Source: a bacterium (GTDB lineage Bacteria > 4484-113 > JAFGCY01). From it: a DNA stretch of 64,000 nt. The stretch is from the NCBI GenBank assembly GCA_020849855.1, contig JADZFO010000046.1, forward strand, positions 37,985-101,984, written 5' to 3'. The position numbers and the translations under genes were made by a program. The notes under the pieces are model-generated. The model was given only the letters and a program-made list of their open reading frames with translations, had not been told where the DNA came from and did no database searches. Below are positions 34,031-42,966 of the stretch, piece after piece. Every line of letters starts with the position of its first letter. Positions within the stretch are counted from its first letter, which is position 1.

Positions 34031-34266
34031 TCGACACCTCCCAGACATGCATCAGGACGAAAGCGCGAGGCTCACGTTGCGCCGCGGTATCGTGACTTTG
34101 TGGACGATTCGCCTGCTGGTCTGGACTGGGTTGACAGACTCTGGTAGTGCGGGTCGCTGTGGCACTGTCGCTTTCGGTCGCCCTGCACTACTCCCTGGAT
34201 CTGCCGATATCACATCTGCGGGAAGCGCCTGGCGCTTTACCCGAGGCTGTCCTCCGGGACGGCTGA

Positions 34267-34290
34267 GGCGGGGGCCTTCGGGCCCCTGCC
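34267..34290 (-). terminator. Possible terminator hairpin after the primase-like gene
   Basis: A 10-bp stem (one G-T pair) with a TTCG tetraloop on the plus strand (CGAA on the minus). It sits 29 nt past the stop at 34319 on the minus strand. There is no T run, so it may only protect the 3' end. The rest of the gap 34031-34318 has another imperfect inverted repeat at about 34142-34193 and no gene. Confidence 0.3.
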
Positions 34291-34318
34291 CGCAAACTGC
34301 ACAGCAGCGGCGTGCAGC

Positions 34319-36307
34319 TTAGCCCTTGAAGTCCAGGGGCTCGAAGCTGGCATAGGGCTTGTTCAGCACCAGCAGCACCTTATCCGCCGGGCCGGCGCGA
34401 TTCTTCAGCACATCCAGCACAGCGAACTCACTGTCGAGGTGCTTGAACTCCTCGGTGGCGCGGCGCTGCTTTTCAATTTCCGCCAGCCGGGCCTGCCAGA
34501 GCTGGGCCTCGCCGTTGGCGCTGCCACCGCCGGAGGCATAGAAGCCGCGCAGGGACTCAAGGCTCGCGCCCGCACGGTGGAGCATCATCAGGGTGTCGGC
34601 GAACTGCGTGTCATGGAACAGCGCGGCCATCGACTGGTTGCGCTCACCGGCGCCGCTCTGCTGCTCGGGGCCCATCGCGCAAATGCGCTGGTCGTAGTAC
34701 TCCATCGTCGCCAGCACGGCGATGTCCAGCTCGCGGGCGATGGCTTTCAGCCGCGCGGTCAGCATCTGCACATCCAGGTCGGCGCGGGCCGCCGTCAGTT
34801 CCAGCTCTGCGCCCAGGCTGGAGGCCGAGGCATTGGTGCGCAGCACCGCCAGCAGAAGCTGCAGCGAATCGATCACCAGCAGCACCGAGCCGCCGCCGGA
34901 GCTGCGCAGCTGCTCGCGGCGCTGGTGCAGCAGCTCGGCCAGGCGGGTCAGGCTGGCGGCGGCGCTGCCCTCCAGGATCGTGATGCGGTCCGCCACCTTC
35001 ATGTAGTTCTCATATGCGGCAAAGATGCGCTGGTTGAATTCCTTGTCCTCGTAAAGCTCGCGCGGCCGGTGGCGATGGCGGTCGATCTCATAAATCGGTA
35101 TCCGTCCGAAGGAGGCCAGGCCGCGCTTAAACTGCTCTTCCACGCCGCGCTGCAGGCCGGCAAAGACCACATGCGCGCCGGACTCGACCACTGCATGGTT
35201 CATCATTTGCAGGGCCAGGGTTGAAGTGCCGGAGCCGGGGTAGCCGGCCAGCACGTGCAGGTCGCCCGGGTGCAGGCCGCCGGCCAGCAGTGCGTTAAGC
35301 TGCGGTGAGGGCGTGGCGATGAACTGGCGCTGTTCGTCAAAGAGGCGCTTGAGCAGGGCCGGGGCGAGCTGGCGCAGGCTGGAAGCCTGGCTCTCGACGG
35401 CGGATGTGCCATAGAAAAGCGAAGAGATGGTGTCCTTGTCGCGGCGCGTGGCCTGCTGCAGCGAGTCCACGATGCTCTGGTAAAAGCTGCGGGCCCGCGG
35501 CGCGGGGATGGCCCAGGCCTCGCGGGTGGGCAACTCCGGGCGCATCTGGCTGTATTCGCTGAGACGCTGGTAGGACAGTTTCTTGAAAGCGGTATAGCTC
35601 AGGCGGATCTTGTAGGTCTCGCGAGGGTCGCTGGAGACCAGTGTGCCGGGGATCTGGCTGAGGTAGTCATAGCGGTAAGCGCCGAAGTCCACCTGCCCGC
35701 GCAGGCCGGGGGCCTGCTCACCCGCGGGGTCAAGGCCCAGCAGGGCGCGGGTCATGCGGCGATAGATCTCCGGGAGGCGCGCCGAAGGCTGGGCGCCGAA
35801 GACGCCGCTGTCCACCTGGACTTCCAGCTCGCGGCCGGCGTAATAGACCGTCACCGCTTCATAAGGGACGTCGAAGTCTTCCTTGAGCTTTTCCACCAGG
35901 TCAATCGTCTGGTTGATCGCGTGCACGATCTCAGCGCTGGTAGAGGCGTTAAAGACAAAGAAGTAGTCGCCAAAGACCTTCAGCCGGCCTTCAGAGCCGG
36001 CAGCGCGAATCTCGGCAAGGTCGGAAATGCTGTAGCGGAAATGGCTGGCCCAGGCCTGGGTGCGGTACTGCTCGGCAAAGCGGGGCAGTTCCTCAGCCTC
36101 GATAATGACGCCGCGGCCGCTGCCTTCCTGTTCACGGAAACGGAAGTGTGCGGGCAGCAACTCAGGAGAGGACTTGTCCGGGCGCGCGAAATGGCCGATC
36201 TCAACGAAGCGGTAAGATCCCGCAGCCGCCGTATCTGCGGGGCTGGGAAAGACGGGATTCCCTGCACCCTCGCCGCGGCTGTCCTGACTGTAGCGCTCAG
36301 CGTCCAT
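34319..36307 (-). CDS. AEP-primase-like/DnaB-like fusion with degenerate active sites
   Basis: A 662-residue soluble protein. The C-terminal half (about 330-660) is a DnaB/RecA-type fold. GDLHVLAGYPGSGTSTLALQ is the Walker A region with Thr for the lysine (355-362). LLVIDSLQLLLAV is Walker B and aligns with DnaB VIDYLQLM. ARLKAIARELDIAVLATMEY aligns with GLKQIARELRIPVIALSQL, and VLKNRAGPADKVLLVLN with VAKNRNGPTGVVKLLW. The N-terminal half resembles the archaeo-eukaryotic primase small subunit: YFFVFNASTS (115-124) at the DxD position, VTVYYAGRELEV (152-163) at the SGxxGxH position, and YLSQIPGTLVSSD near 219. The expected catalytic Asp and His residues look replaced. The start at 36307 has AAAGGGG upstream. 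A regulatory, non-catalytic role is inferred. Confidence 0.6.
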   Translation of the reverse strand: MDAERYSQDSRGEGAGNPVFPSPADTAAAGSYRFVEIGHFARPDKSSPELLPAHFRFREQEGSGRGVIIEAEELPRFAEQYRTQAWASHFRYSISDLAEIRAAGSEGRLKVFGDYFFVFNASTSAEIVHAINQTIDLVEKLKEDFDVPYEAVTVYYAGRELEVQVDSGVFGAQPSARLPEIYRRMTRALLGLDPAGEQAPGLRGQVDFGAYRYDYLSQIPGTLVSSDPRETYKIRLSYTAFKKLSYQRLSEYSQMRPELPTREAWAIPAPRARSFYQSIVDSLQQATRRDKDTISSLFYGTSAVESQASSLRQLAPALLKRLFDEQRQFIATPSPQLNALLAGGLHPGDLHVLAGYPGSGTSTLALQMMNHAVVESGAHVVFAGLQRGVEEQFKRGLASFGRIPIYEIDRHRHRPRELYEDKEFNQRIFAAYENYMKVADRITILEGSAAASLTRLAELLHQRREQLRSSGGGSVLLVIDSLQLLLAVLRTNASASSLGAELELTAARADLDVQMLTARLKAIARELDIAVLATMEYYDQRICAMGPEQQSGAGERNQSMAALFHDTQFADTLMMLHRAGASLESLRGFYASGGGSANGEAQLWQARLAEIEKQRRATEEFKHLDSEFAVLDVLKNRAGPADKVLLVLNKPYASFEPLDFKG

Positions 36308-36433
36308 GGGCCCCTTTGTCGCCGGCATCAGCCCTGCCATCAGGCTGGGCCCTGATTCTACCACTTCAGCGCCTTAATGTGACAGTCACGCTGCCGCAGA
36401 GCAGGACTTTGAAGCAGGGTATCCGGCGCGGGC

Positions 36434-37351
36434 CTAGTTCAGGCGCAGCATGCCGGGCTTCAGGTCCAGCTTGTTGAGGAATACGTCGTAGTTCTGCTCG
36501 GAGATCAGGTCGCCGCTGGACCGGATCATTGCCGCGATGCAGCCCTCCAGCACATTCATGCCGAAGCTGCGGCCCTCGATCACCGGCGTGGTAGTGATCA
36601 GCCAGGAAAGGCCAAGGCTGCGCAGGCGTTCCTGGTCCTTCTCCGTCGTGGTGTTGGTCAGCACCACTTTGCCATCCAGACGGGGGGGGAGGTTGCGGCT
36701 GATGTAGTGGAAGTCGCCGCAGATCCAGTCGGCCCAGGTGAAGTAGTCGGCGAAGCGCGGCTTATGTTCCTTCTGCTTGTCGCCGGTCGGATAGAGCACC
36801 TGGAAGGGCAGGCGGGTGACGATGGGGGCCAGCACATTGGCGAACTGCTCAAGGCGTCGCAGCTTGTGGATCGCAATCGGGATGCCCAGGGCGAACATCA
36901 GGTCGCCAAAAACAACCTCGCCAGCGCTTTCGGAAAGGGCCGTGGCCATGCCGAAGCGGTCGACACCGGAAACCAGCAGCGCGCGGGCGCCCTTCAGGGC
37001 CGGCGGGTTATCTCCGCCGGGCGGCAGGGTGGCCAGCCAGCGCACCATGCGGGGCTCGAGGAGCTGTTTAAGGACAGATCCGTCCACCACCGGCGTGATC
37101 TTCGCCTGACGGGCCAGGCGCATGGCGTCGCGGATGGCCCATTTCCTGCGGCCGGCCACAAGGTATAGGTCGATGCCGCCCAGACCAATGGCATCAACCT
37201 TGCCGTCGAGCTCGGCAATCAGGGCCATGGCGCGCTGAAAATCGCCGTCAGTGCCGACGCGGGAAAGCTCGATCTCATGCCCCAGAAAGCTGGCGCGGCT
37301 GGTCTTGTCGCGGGCGCTGGAGCCGAGGCTGACGGAAACGACCTTCAGCAT
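36434..37351 (-). CDS. Protein of the 'quinate 5-dehydrogenase' family
   Basis: A 305-residue soluble protein that matches the family often labelled quinate 5-dehydrogenase in thermophile genomes. It opens VVSVSLGSSARDKTSRASFL, followed by VDAIGLGGIDLYLVAGRRKW (about 51-70), GGDNPPALKGARALLVSGVD and a C-terminal TTTEKDQERLRSLGLSWLITT stretch. The label is weak: no canonical GxGxxA nucleotide-binding motif of shikimate/quinate dehydrogenases is evident, and no aromatic pathway genes are nearby. The ATG lies 8 nt after TATAAT, so the leader is 1-2 nt. Confidence 0.6.
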   Translation of the reverse strand: MLKVVSVSLGSSARDKTSRASFLGHEIELSRVGTDGDFQRAMALIAELDGKVDAIGLGGIDLYLVAGRRKWAIRDAMRLARQAKITPVVDGSVLKQLLEPRMVRWLATLPPGGDNPPALKGARALLVSGVDRFGMATALSESAGEVVFGDLMFALGIPIAIHKLRRLEQFANVLAPIVTRLPFQVLYPTGDKQKEHKPRFADYFTWADWICGDFHYISRNLPPRLDGKVVLTNTTTEKDQERLRSLGLSWLITTTPVIEGRSFGMNVLEGCIAAMIRSSGDLISEQNYDVFLNKLDLKPGMLRLN

Positions 37352-37359
37352 GGAGCGCG

Positions 37360-37365
37360 ATTATA
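37360..37365 (-). promoter_or_regulatory. -10 hexamer TATAAT, almost leaderless
   Basis: A perfect TATAAT on the minus strand, 8 nt before the ATG of the quinate-dehydrogenase-family gene. Predicted leader of 1-2 nt. Confidence 0.5.
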
Positions 37366-37427
37366 CGCCTGCGCCTGACGCCAAATTACCTGCAGCGGCC
37401 CGCGCGGCGCAGATCTGTCGCTGCACC

Positions 37428-38570
37428 TCAATAGCGCAGCAGCGCCGCCGCCTCGGCCTCGCCAGGCAGCTCTTCGGGCTGCGCCAGATAGGCCCGGCCG
37501 CCCTGGCGCAGGGTGCTGGCCAGCGCCAGCTCAAGCAGGTCGGCCTCGAGCGCCGGCCCTCCCGGCAGCTCCGGCAGAGCCTGGCGGCTGTCCATGTCTA
37601 TCCGGCCGCGGATCTGGCCCGCCGGCGTCACAAAGAGGGTCTCCACGCGTCCATCCAGCGCCGCCTGGACCAGCGGCAGCCTCTGGGCCTCCGCCCTGCC
37701 TGTGCCAAGCCCGGCGTGCAGTTTCTCCAGCGCCTGCCGGCGCGGCAGGCCGAGCTGCTCAGCCACCAGGGGCAGAGCGCATCGCTGCAGCTCCTCCGCG
37801 CTTAGATGCTCCGGATTACCGGCAACGATTCCGGCTGCAATGTGCGGATAGCTCAGGCGCTGGCGCAGCATGTGGGCCAGCTCCTGAGTCCCCGCGATCA
37901 CCAGCGGAGCCTTCTCGCCGTTCAGTTCAGTATCCAGTGCCTGGGCCACGCGCAGTGCGAAGTGTTCCTGGGCCAGTTCCTCGCGGCTGCTGGCATCCGA
38001 CTGGCCGTAAAAACGCGCCTGCGAACCGCTGCCCCGGCTGTAGAAGCCAAGGTAGCGCTCACGCTGGCTGAACTGCTCGTTCTGGGCCAGACTTTGCGGC
38101 GCATCTGCCAGCGGCTCCGTCAGGCAGCCGCTCTCCGTGCAGCGCAGAAGGCGGATTTCCTTCTCGCTGAGGGCCAGCACAAAGAACTTCTGATCATCTG
38201 CCAGCAGCGGCAACAGGGGTCGCAGATGCGCGTAGTCATCCAGAACCAGCTGCTCCTGGAGATTCAGCGGCAGTTGATAGCTGCGCAGGAAGCCCGGCGC
38301 TATGAACAGGGCCAGGCCCTCATCCTGCTGCAGCCAGAAGTTCTCATCGGCCGCCAGCCGCCGCGCGGGCTCAAGCAGGGCCGCGGCATCGCCTTTGGCA
38401 AGGCCGCCTGTCACGAGCTTCAGCTCGGCCTGGTCCAGCATTCCGCGCAGCCTCAAAGGATCCTGCTGCTTGTCGGGGCCACTGGGGTGGGTGGGAAGGA
38501 ATATACTCAGCACTGGCCGGTTTGGCTGCTCGAGCAAGACTGCGGCTTCCACAGAACTAAAGCGTTCCAT
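37428..38570 (-). CDS. baeRF-family protein (bacterial relative of archaeal/eukaryal release factor 1)
   Basis: A 380-residue soluble protein. It begins VLSIFLPTHPSGPDKQQDPL and then RLRGMLDQAE, the mark of baeRF3/baeRF7-type proteins. It continues with the FFVLALSEKEIRLLRCTESG core, LVIAGTQELAHMLRQRLSYP and a C-terminal RGRIDMDSRQALPELPG and EADLLELAL segment. These are distant relatives of peptide-chain release factor eRF1/Pelota; a ribosome-rescue function is proposed for some but not shown here. No GGQ loop is visible. The ATG has a strong GGGAGGTG 5 nt upstream. Confidence 0.8.
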   Translation of the reverse strand: MERFSSVEAAVLLEQPNRPVLSIFLPTHPSGPDKQQDPLRLRGMLDQAELKLVTGGLAKGDAAALLEPARRLAADENFWLQQDEGLALFIAPGFLRSYQLPLNLQEQLVLDDYAHLRPLLPLLADDQKFFVLALSEKEIRLLRCTESGCLTEPLADAPQSLAQNEQFSQRERYLGFYSRGSGSQARFYGQSDASSREELAQEHFALRVAQALDTELNGEKAPLVIAGTQELAHMLRQRLSYPHIAAGIVAGNPEHLSAEELQRCALPLVAEQLGLPRRQALEKLHAGLGTGRAEAQRLPLVQAALDGRVETLFVTPAGQIRGRIDMDSRQALPELPGGPALEADLLELALASTLRQGGRAYLAQPEELPGEAEAAALLRY

Positions 38571-38650
38571 AGTGCACCTCCCGCTGTGACTAATACCAGG
38601 CGGGAGGCAGCAATGTTCTGGCCCTCTCGGCGTTGAGAGCCGCTCTCAGC

Positions 38651-39043
38651 TTAGCGGCGCAGCCAGGAGGGCTTGTAGCCAGGGTCAAGCATCCACACTT
38701 CGTTCTCTGCCGCGCGGGAAAGCGAGTGCTTCGGGTTGACTTCCACCAGCTTCAGCCAGGTCTGGATTGCCTCAGGATTGCGGCCCAGGTTCTTATAGAT
38801 GAAGCCAAGCTCGAAGAGGACGTGGACATCTTCGCCGTGCTCGGCCAGCAGCTGGCTGAGCAGCTTCTCCGCTTCGTCATAGCGCCCGTTGTCAAACAGA
38901 GCCGAGGCCAGGGAAGCCTGGTTCGCGGGGGTAGGGCTCTGCTGGTAGCGCTGCTCCGCCTGCTGCAGCGCCTTTTGTTTGCGGCCGTGGTCCACCGTGG
39001 TGGCGTTGGCCTTCGCGTCCCCATAGAGCCTGTAGTTACTCAT
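38651..39043 (-). CDS. Small TPR-repeat protein
   Basis: 130 residues with about three tetratricopeptide repeats: ANQASLASALFDNGRYDEAE, then EDVHVLFELGFIYKNLGRNP, then EAIQTWLKLVEVNPKHSLSR. No signal peptide or membrane helix, so it is a cytosolic scaffold or adaptor. The ATG follows AGGAAAAGGT. It sits between the baeRF gene on the same strand and a 262-nt gap without genes. Partner unknown. Confidence 0.75.
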   Translation of the reverse strand: MSNYRLYGDAKANATTVDHGRKQKALQQAEQRYQQSPTPANQASLASALFDNGRYDEAEKLLSQLLAEHGEDVHVLFELGFIYKNLGRNPEAIQTWLKLVEVNPKHSLSRAAENEVWMLDPGYKPSWLRR

Positions 39044-39305
39044 ACCTTTTCCTCACCAGATCCGCCGGTACTAGCCAGAGCTGTACCAAAGATGTTACCC
39101 CGCCCGGCGCCTGCATACAAAAAATGCCATGCTCGCGCGGGCCGTCTCCAGCCAGTGAATTAGACGGAGCTGTTCCCGGCAGGTTTCAGGTGCCCGCCGA
39201 AAGCAGCAGATATTAGCTTATTCGGCTTGCGGACTGAAACTCTGTAGCCCTCTCCTTCCTCAAAAGGCTGTCCGCAAGACGGATGGACTGGGGGTCAAGG
39301 AGTCG

Positions 39306-40412
39306 ATGATGAGAGGAAAATGGATTGCCATCGCCGCTGTATCCAGCCTGGCGGCTATCGGCCTGGGCGTTGCGGCCTATGCCGCCGCGGGCGGCCAGGA
39401 GTCGGCGGCAGGCGAAAAGTGGCAGGGCCGCCGCGGCAAAGTGCTCTACGGCGAGCTGACGCAGGCGGGCGCGACAAGCTGGACGATCAAGCCTGAGCTG
39501 CCACCGAAGCTGAAGGAGCGGCTGGAATCCCGGGCCGCGGAGAAGGGGATTGAGCTGCCGGCACTGCCGGATAGCGTGACCGTGCAGCTTGGAAGCGACA
39601 GCCGCTTCTGGCTGAATGGCGAGGCCGCTGCCGCCGGGGACTTCAAGGCCGGCGAGGACGTCGTTGTGCGCCTGGACAAGAGCTGGAAGGAAAGCGGCGC
39701 CTCGGTGCTTGGCGCCGCCGATCCGCAGAGCGCCCGCAACTATGTGCTGGCGAAGATGGGACATGGCGACGGTCAGGGCGGCGGCCGGGGCGCTAAGCAC
39801 GGCAAGGGCGAGCGTGGCGGCCCCGGCGGCCACCGTGGACCGCGCATCGCCTTTGGCGAGGTCACTGCTGTCAGCGCTGACAGCATCACGATCAAGCCGG
39901 AGCTGCCGGACTTTGTGAAGCAGATACATGAAGAGCGCCAGAAGGAGCGTCAGGAACGCCAGGAGGCGCGCGGTGGCGAGGGTGGCAAGGGCAAGGGTCC
40001 GAAGGAACCGCGCGAGCTGCCGGATTCCCTAACCTTTAAGCTCTCAGACATGACCGTCTTCGTGGTTAACGAAGGCGAGAAGGACAGCAACCCCTTCAAG
40101 GTCGGCGACAAAGTCGGCATCCTGCCTGCCCCTCCCCCCGGCGGACCGCGTGGCGGACGCGAAGGCGGCCATGGCCGCAAGGGCCACGGTGGTCCTGAGA
40201 GCGAGGACGGCCCGGACATGCAGGGTCCGCCCCCCGGTGGGCCTGAGGCCGAAGGCGCTGCCCCCCGCGAGATCGAAGCCATGGTCGTCAGCGACTACGC
40301 CAGCGCCGAGGCCCGCATGAAGGAGCGCAGGGAGAAGCGCGGCCAGAAGCGCGACGGCCAGAAGCGCGACGGCCAGGCTGAGAACGGCGGCAAGGGCGAG
40401 GGGAACAACTAG
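39306..40412 (+). CDS. Secreted Gly/Lys/Arg-rich protein with two DUF5666-like modules
   Basis: A 368-residue exported protein (signal WIAIAAVSSLAAIGLGVAAY, about 6-25). It holds two related beta modules: YGELTQAGATSWTIKPELPP near 50 and FGEVTAVSADSITIKPELPD near 190. Each leads to a SLTFKLS/SVTVQLG strand and a KxGD/KAGEDVVV end. Long low-complexity Gly-His-Lys-Arg stretches follow each module, and the C-terminus is highly basic. It could bind polyanions or surface sugars; this is speculation. AAGGAG lies just ahead of two ATGs (39306, 39309). A perfect terminator follows. Confidence 0.7.
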   Translation: MMRGKWIAIAAVSSLAAIGLGVAAYAAAGGQESAAGEKWQGRRGKVLYGELTQAGATSWTIKPELPPKLKERLESRAAEKGIELPALPDSVTVQLGSDSRFWLNGEAAAAGDFKAGEDVVVRLDKSWKESGASVLGAADPQSARNYVLAKMGHGDGQGGGRGAKHGKGERGGPGGHRGPRIAFGEVTAVSADSITIKPELPDFVKQIHEERQKERQERQEARGGEGGKGKGPKEPRELPDSLTFKLSDMTVFVVNEGEKDSNPFKVGDKVGILPAPPPGGPRGGREGGHGRKGHGGPESEDGPDMQGPPPGGPEAEGAAPREIEAMVVSDYASAEARMKERREKRGQKRDGQKRDGQAENGGKGEGNN

Positions 40413-40459
40413 GTCAACTTCTGCCGCTGAGAGTTCATTCCTCACGGCTTAATCTGGCT

Positions 40460-40489
40460 GGGGCGGGAGCAATCCCGCCCCTTTTGTTT
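40460..40489 (+). terminator. Rho-independent terminator
   Basis: The 9-bp stem GGGGCGGGA/TCCCGCCCC with a GCAA tetraloop, followed by TTTTGTTT. It ends the transcript of the Gly/Lys-rich protein; the opposing CBS gene ends 38 nt further on. Confidence 0.9.
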
Positions 40490-40526
40490 CACGCCGTGCC
40501 AGTGCATCGCCCGGGCGCGGCGACTC

Positions 40527-41876
40527 TTACTGCTCTTCCTGCGCGGCGTTTGATACACGTTCCAGCTTCAGCAGCTTGATCCGGTTGCCCTGTACCTTCA
40601 GCGCCGTGATCTTCACGCCGGGGTTCATCTCGTTACCCTCAAGCAGCAGCTCGTCGCCCACGCGGACACCCCGGCCGAGCCTTTCCATCAGCAGGCCGCC
40701 TATGGTGCTGGCCTCCACATCCTCCAGCTCGAGGCCTTCCAGCTCTGGCAGCTGGTCCACCCGGGCCCGGCTGGAGACTATGGCGTACTCGTCAGTGCGC
40801 CGCAGGATGTCCACGTTCTGCGCGGAATCGAACTCGTCGGTGATATCCCCGACCAGCTCCTCCAGAATGTCCTCCAGGGTCACAATGCCGGCTGTGCCGC
40901 CGTGCTCGTCAACCACCACCGCCATGTGGCTGGAGGCGGCCTGCAGTTCGCGCAGGGCATCAACGATGCTCTTGGAATCCGGGAAGAAGAGGATCTGGCG
41001 CATCATGGGCAGCAGGGACTCAACCGCCCAGCTGTCCAGCGGGTCCTTGCCCTGGGTGCCAACCTTCGTGGCATGCCGCACCAGGTCCTTCATCAGCACC
41101 ACGCCGATCACTTCGTCAATGTCCTCGTGGAAGACCGGCAGGCGCGAGAAGCCGCGCTGGCTCATCAGCTCCAGGGCCGCGCCGATCAGCGTGGTATCCG
41201 GCACGGCGGCCACATCCACCCGGGGGGTCATCACCTCGCGCAGGTCTGTGGAGCTGAAATCCAGAGCCTCGCGGGCCACCTGGGCGTCAATGCTGTGCAG
41301 CTCTCCGCCCTTCTGGGCCAGCACCAGCGCGGTGGACAGCTCAGCGCGGGAGACGCTGGTCTCCATGGCGTTCTTGCCACCCGAGAGGCGGTTAACCAGG
41401 GGCAGCAGCGCCACCTCCAGCAGCCAGCTGAAGGGCGACAGGACGGTCTGGAAGAAGGCCGCCGGCACGGCCAGCAGGCGCGCCAGGCGGATGCCGGAAA
41501 CCGCCGCCACGGTCTTGGGCAGCAGCTCGCCAAAGACAGTCTGCAGCACAGTCATGGCTACGGCGGCGATCATGGTGGCCTGGGCTGTAGAGACCAGCTG
41601 CCGGGCCTCGACCAGATAACTGATGCACCAGCCGGTGAACCAGGCCGCCAGGCCCATGGAGGCCAGGTTGTTGCCGATCAGCATTGTGGTCAGCAGGCGC
41701 TGAGGCTTGGAGCGCAGGCGCTGCAGGATCTTCGCGCTGCGCGAGCCCTTGCGCGCCTCGGTCTCCGCGGCCAGCGGGTCCAGGGCCATGATGGCGATCT
41801 CGCCGGAGGCGAAGAAGGCCAGCGCGAGCAAGCCGGCCAGGACAATCAGGAGCATCACCAGCAGCTCAGCGGACAT
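40527..41876 (-). CDS. HlyC/CorC (CNNM/DUF21) membrane protein with CBS pair
   Basis: A 449-residue protein: an N-terminal DUF21 (CNNM) domain with four membrane helices (about 1-190; GEIAIMALDPLAAE and LLTTMLIGNNLASMGLA are characteristic). A CBS pair follows (about 200-340: VMTPRVDVAAVPDTTLIGAA, and VVDEHGGTAGIVTLEDILEE plus LVGDITDE). It ends in a CorC/HlyC transporter-associated domain. The family handles Mg2+ or heavy-metal efflux. The ATG at 41876 is chosen; a GTG at 41894 with GGAGG only 3 nt upstream is an alternative. Confidence 0.92.
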   Translation of the reverse strand: MSAELLVMLLIVLAGLLALAFFASGEIAIMALDPLAAETEARKGSRSAKILQRLRSKPQRLLTTMLIGNNLASMGLAAWFTGWCISYLVEARQLVSTAQATMIAAVAMTVLQTVFGELLPKTVAAVSGIRLARLLAVPAAFFQTVLSPFSWLLEVALLPLVNRLSGGKNAMETSVSRAELSTALVLAQKGGELHSIDAQVAREALDFSSTDLREVMTPRVDVAAVPDTTLIGAALELMSQRGFSRLPVFHEDIDEVIGVVLMKDLVRHATKVGTQGKDPLDSWAVESLLPMMRQILFFPDSKSIVDALRELQAASSHMAVVVDEHGGTAGIVTLEDILEELVGDITDEFDSAQNVDILRRTDEYAIVSSRARVDQLPELEGLELEDVEASTIGGLLMERLGRGVRVGDELLLEGNEMNPGVKITALKVQGNRIKLLKLERVSNAAQEEQ

Positions 41877-42002
41877 AGGCGGCGCGGGCCGCACTCACCT
41901 CCGGTCCGGCAGGGGAGCCAGGTTCTCGCGGCGGTGCGTCCGCGGGCAGGCAGCTATCCATGGGCCGATTGTAGCAGCGCGGCAAATGCAGCCTTAGCGG
42001 GC

Positions 42003-42371
42003 TCACTTCTTGAAGAAGAGATAGACCGCGGTGGCGGCCAGCAGGACGCTGAAGGACTTGCGCACAATGAGGGGGTCAATGCTGTTGGAGAGCCGGCCGC
42101 CGAAATAGCCGCCGGCGAAGATACCCAGGCCCAGCGCGGCGACGGCATATAGGTCAATTCGCACCGCCGGGTTCTTCCAGTACTGCAGGAAGCCAAGCGC
42201 CACGACAGGCAGACACAGCACGCCAAGGCTGGTGCCCTGCGCCCGGAGCTGGTCATAGCCAAAAAAGAGCACCAGGGCCGGGATCATGATGATTGCGCCG
42301 CCCACTCCCGCAAAGCCGGAGAGCAGGCCGGCAAAGAGCCCCAGCGCCAGCAGACCCAGATAGATAAGCAT
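42003..42371 (-). CDS. Half-size TSUP (TauE/SafE) permease
   Basis: A 122-residue membrane protein with four helices. The first carries the family motif GLLSGFAGVGGAIIMIPALV (about 15-34). This is one TauE/SafE unit; the full-length family has two (about 250 residues). Small one-unit members exist and are thought to act as dimers. It may export sulfite or organosulfonates. The frame is complete with a clear stop and no sign of truncation. CACAAT lies 5 nt before the ATG. Confidence 0.85.
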   Translation of the reverse strand: MLIYLGLLALGLFAGLLSGFAGVGGAIIMIPALVLFFGYDQLRAQGTSLGVLCLPVVALGFLQYWKNPAVRIDLYAVAALGLGIFAGGYFGGRLSNSIDPLIVRKSFSVLLAATAVYLFFKK

Positions 42372-42622
42372 TGTCTATTGTGGCACTTGGGCCGCCAGTT
42401 GCCTTGCGGGACGGCATTCTGCTTGAAGCAGAGTCACATGGATATAGACATAAGTACAGACCTGCAGCAGCAATAAGCGCTGCCGGATGTTGAAATTTCT
42501 CTGAACTTCACCGCAGCCCGGCTAGTCTCTTCAAAAGTATGGGTACAAATTGTTGATAACTCGCCGATGTATGTACTGAAGGCGGGTCATCAGCCGGGGG
42601 CTGAAAGACGAGGAGGATCGCA

Positions 42623-42835
42623 ATGAAGAAGGCAAAGACGATCAAGGCGTCCCGCAAGGACAGGGAAGCTCGCCAGCCCTTCAGTCAGCTGCTGCCCAGC
42701 GCCGCGCCCCCGCTGCTGCTCAGGCAGGCCTGGCCCGCCGATGCGCAGTGGCTGGCCTTCTGGGCCCGCCAGGAGCAGCTGATGCTGGAGCACGGTCTGC
42801 TCGGCCCGCAGGCTGCTGAAGCGCTGGGGGAGTAA
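42623..42835 (+). CDS. Small protein of unknown function
   Basis: 70 residues with a strong ribosome-binding site (GAGGAGG, 8 nt before the ATG), which is why I keep it. The N-terminus is basic (KKAKTIKASRKDREAR), the middle is proline/leucine-rich, and the C-terminal half is an amphipathic helix with two Trp (PADAQWLAFWARQEQLMLEH). No signal peptide and no known motif. The preceding gap (42372-42622) is AT-rich for this genome and probably holds its promoter. Confidence 0.5.
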   Translation: MKKAKTIKASRKDREARQPFSQLLPSAAPPLLLRQAWPADAQWLAFWARQEQLMLEHGLLGPQAAEALGE

Positions 42836-42954
42836 GCTCTATAGGCATCAGCACAGCCGGCCAGGTTGAGCTGGCCTGCCTGCCCCAGCCGAGGGGCCAG
42901 GCCAAGGATCAGTACTTAGCTGGCGAGGTGATGACCTTCAGGGCTCGACTCGTC

Positions 42955-42960
42955 TAGAAT
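42955..42960 (+). promoter_or_regulatory. -10 hexamer TAGAAT, leaderless
   Basis: TAGAAT, then CACTGC, then the GTG of the phosphodiester glycosidase gene: a gap of 6 nt. It supports GTG as the start. Confidence 0.5.
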
Positions 42961-42966
42961 CACTGC

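Noticed and set aside
42003..42371. Truncated pseudogene of a TauE/SafE transporter
   Set aside because: One-unit TSUP proteins are known, the frame has a normal start and stop, and no remnant of a second unit lies beside it.
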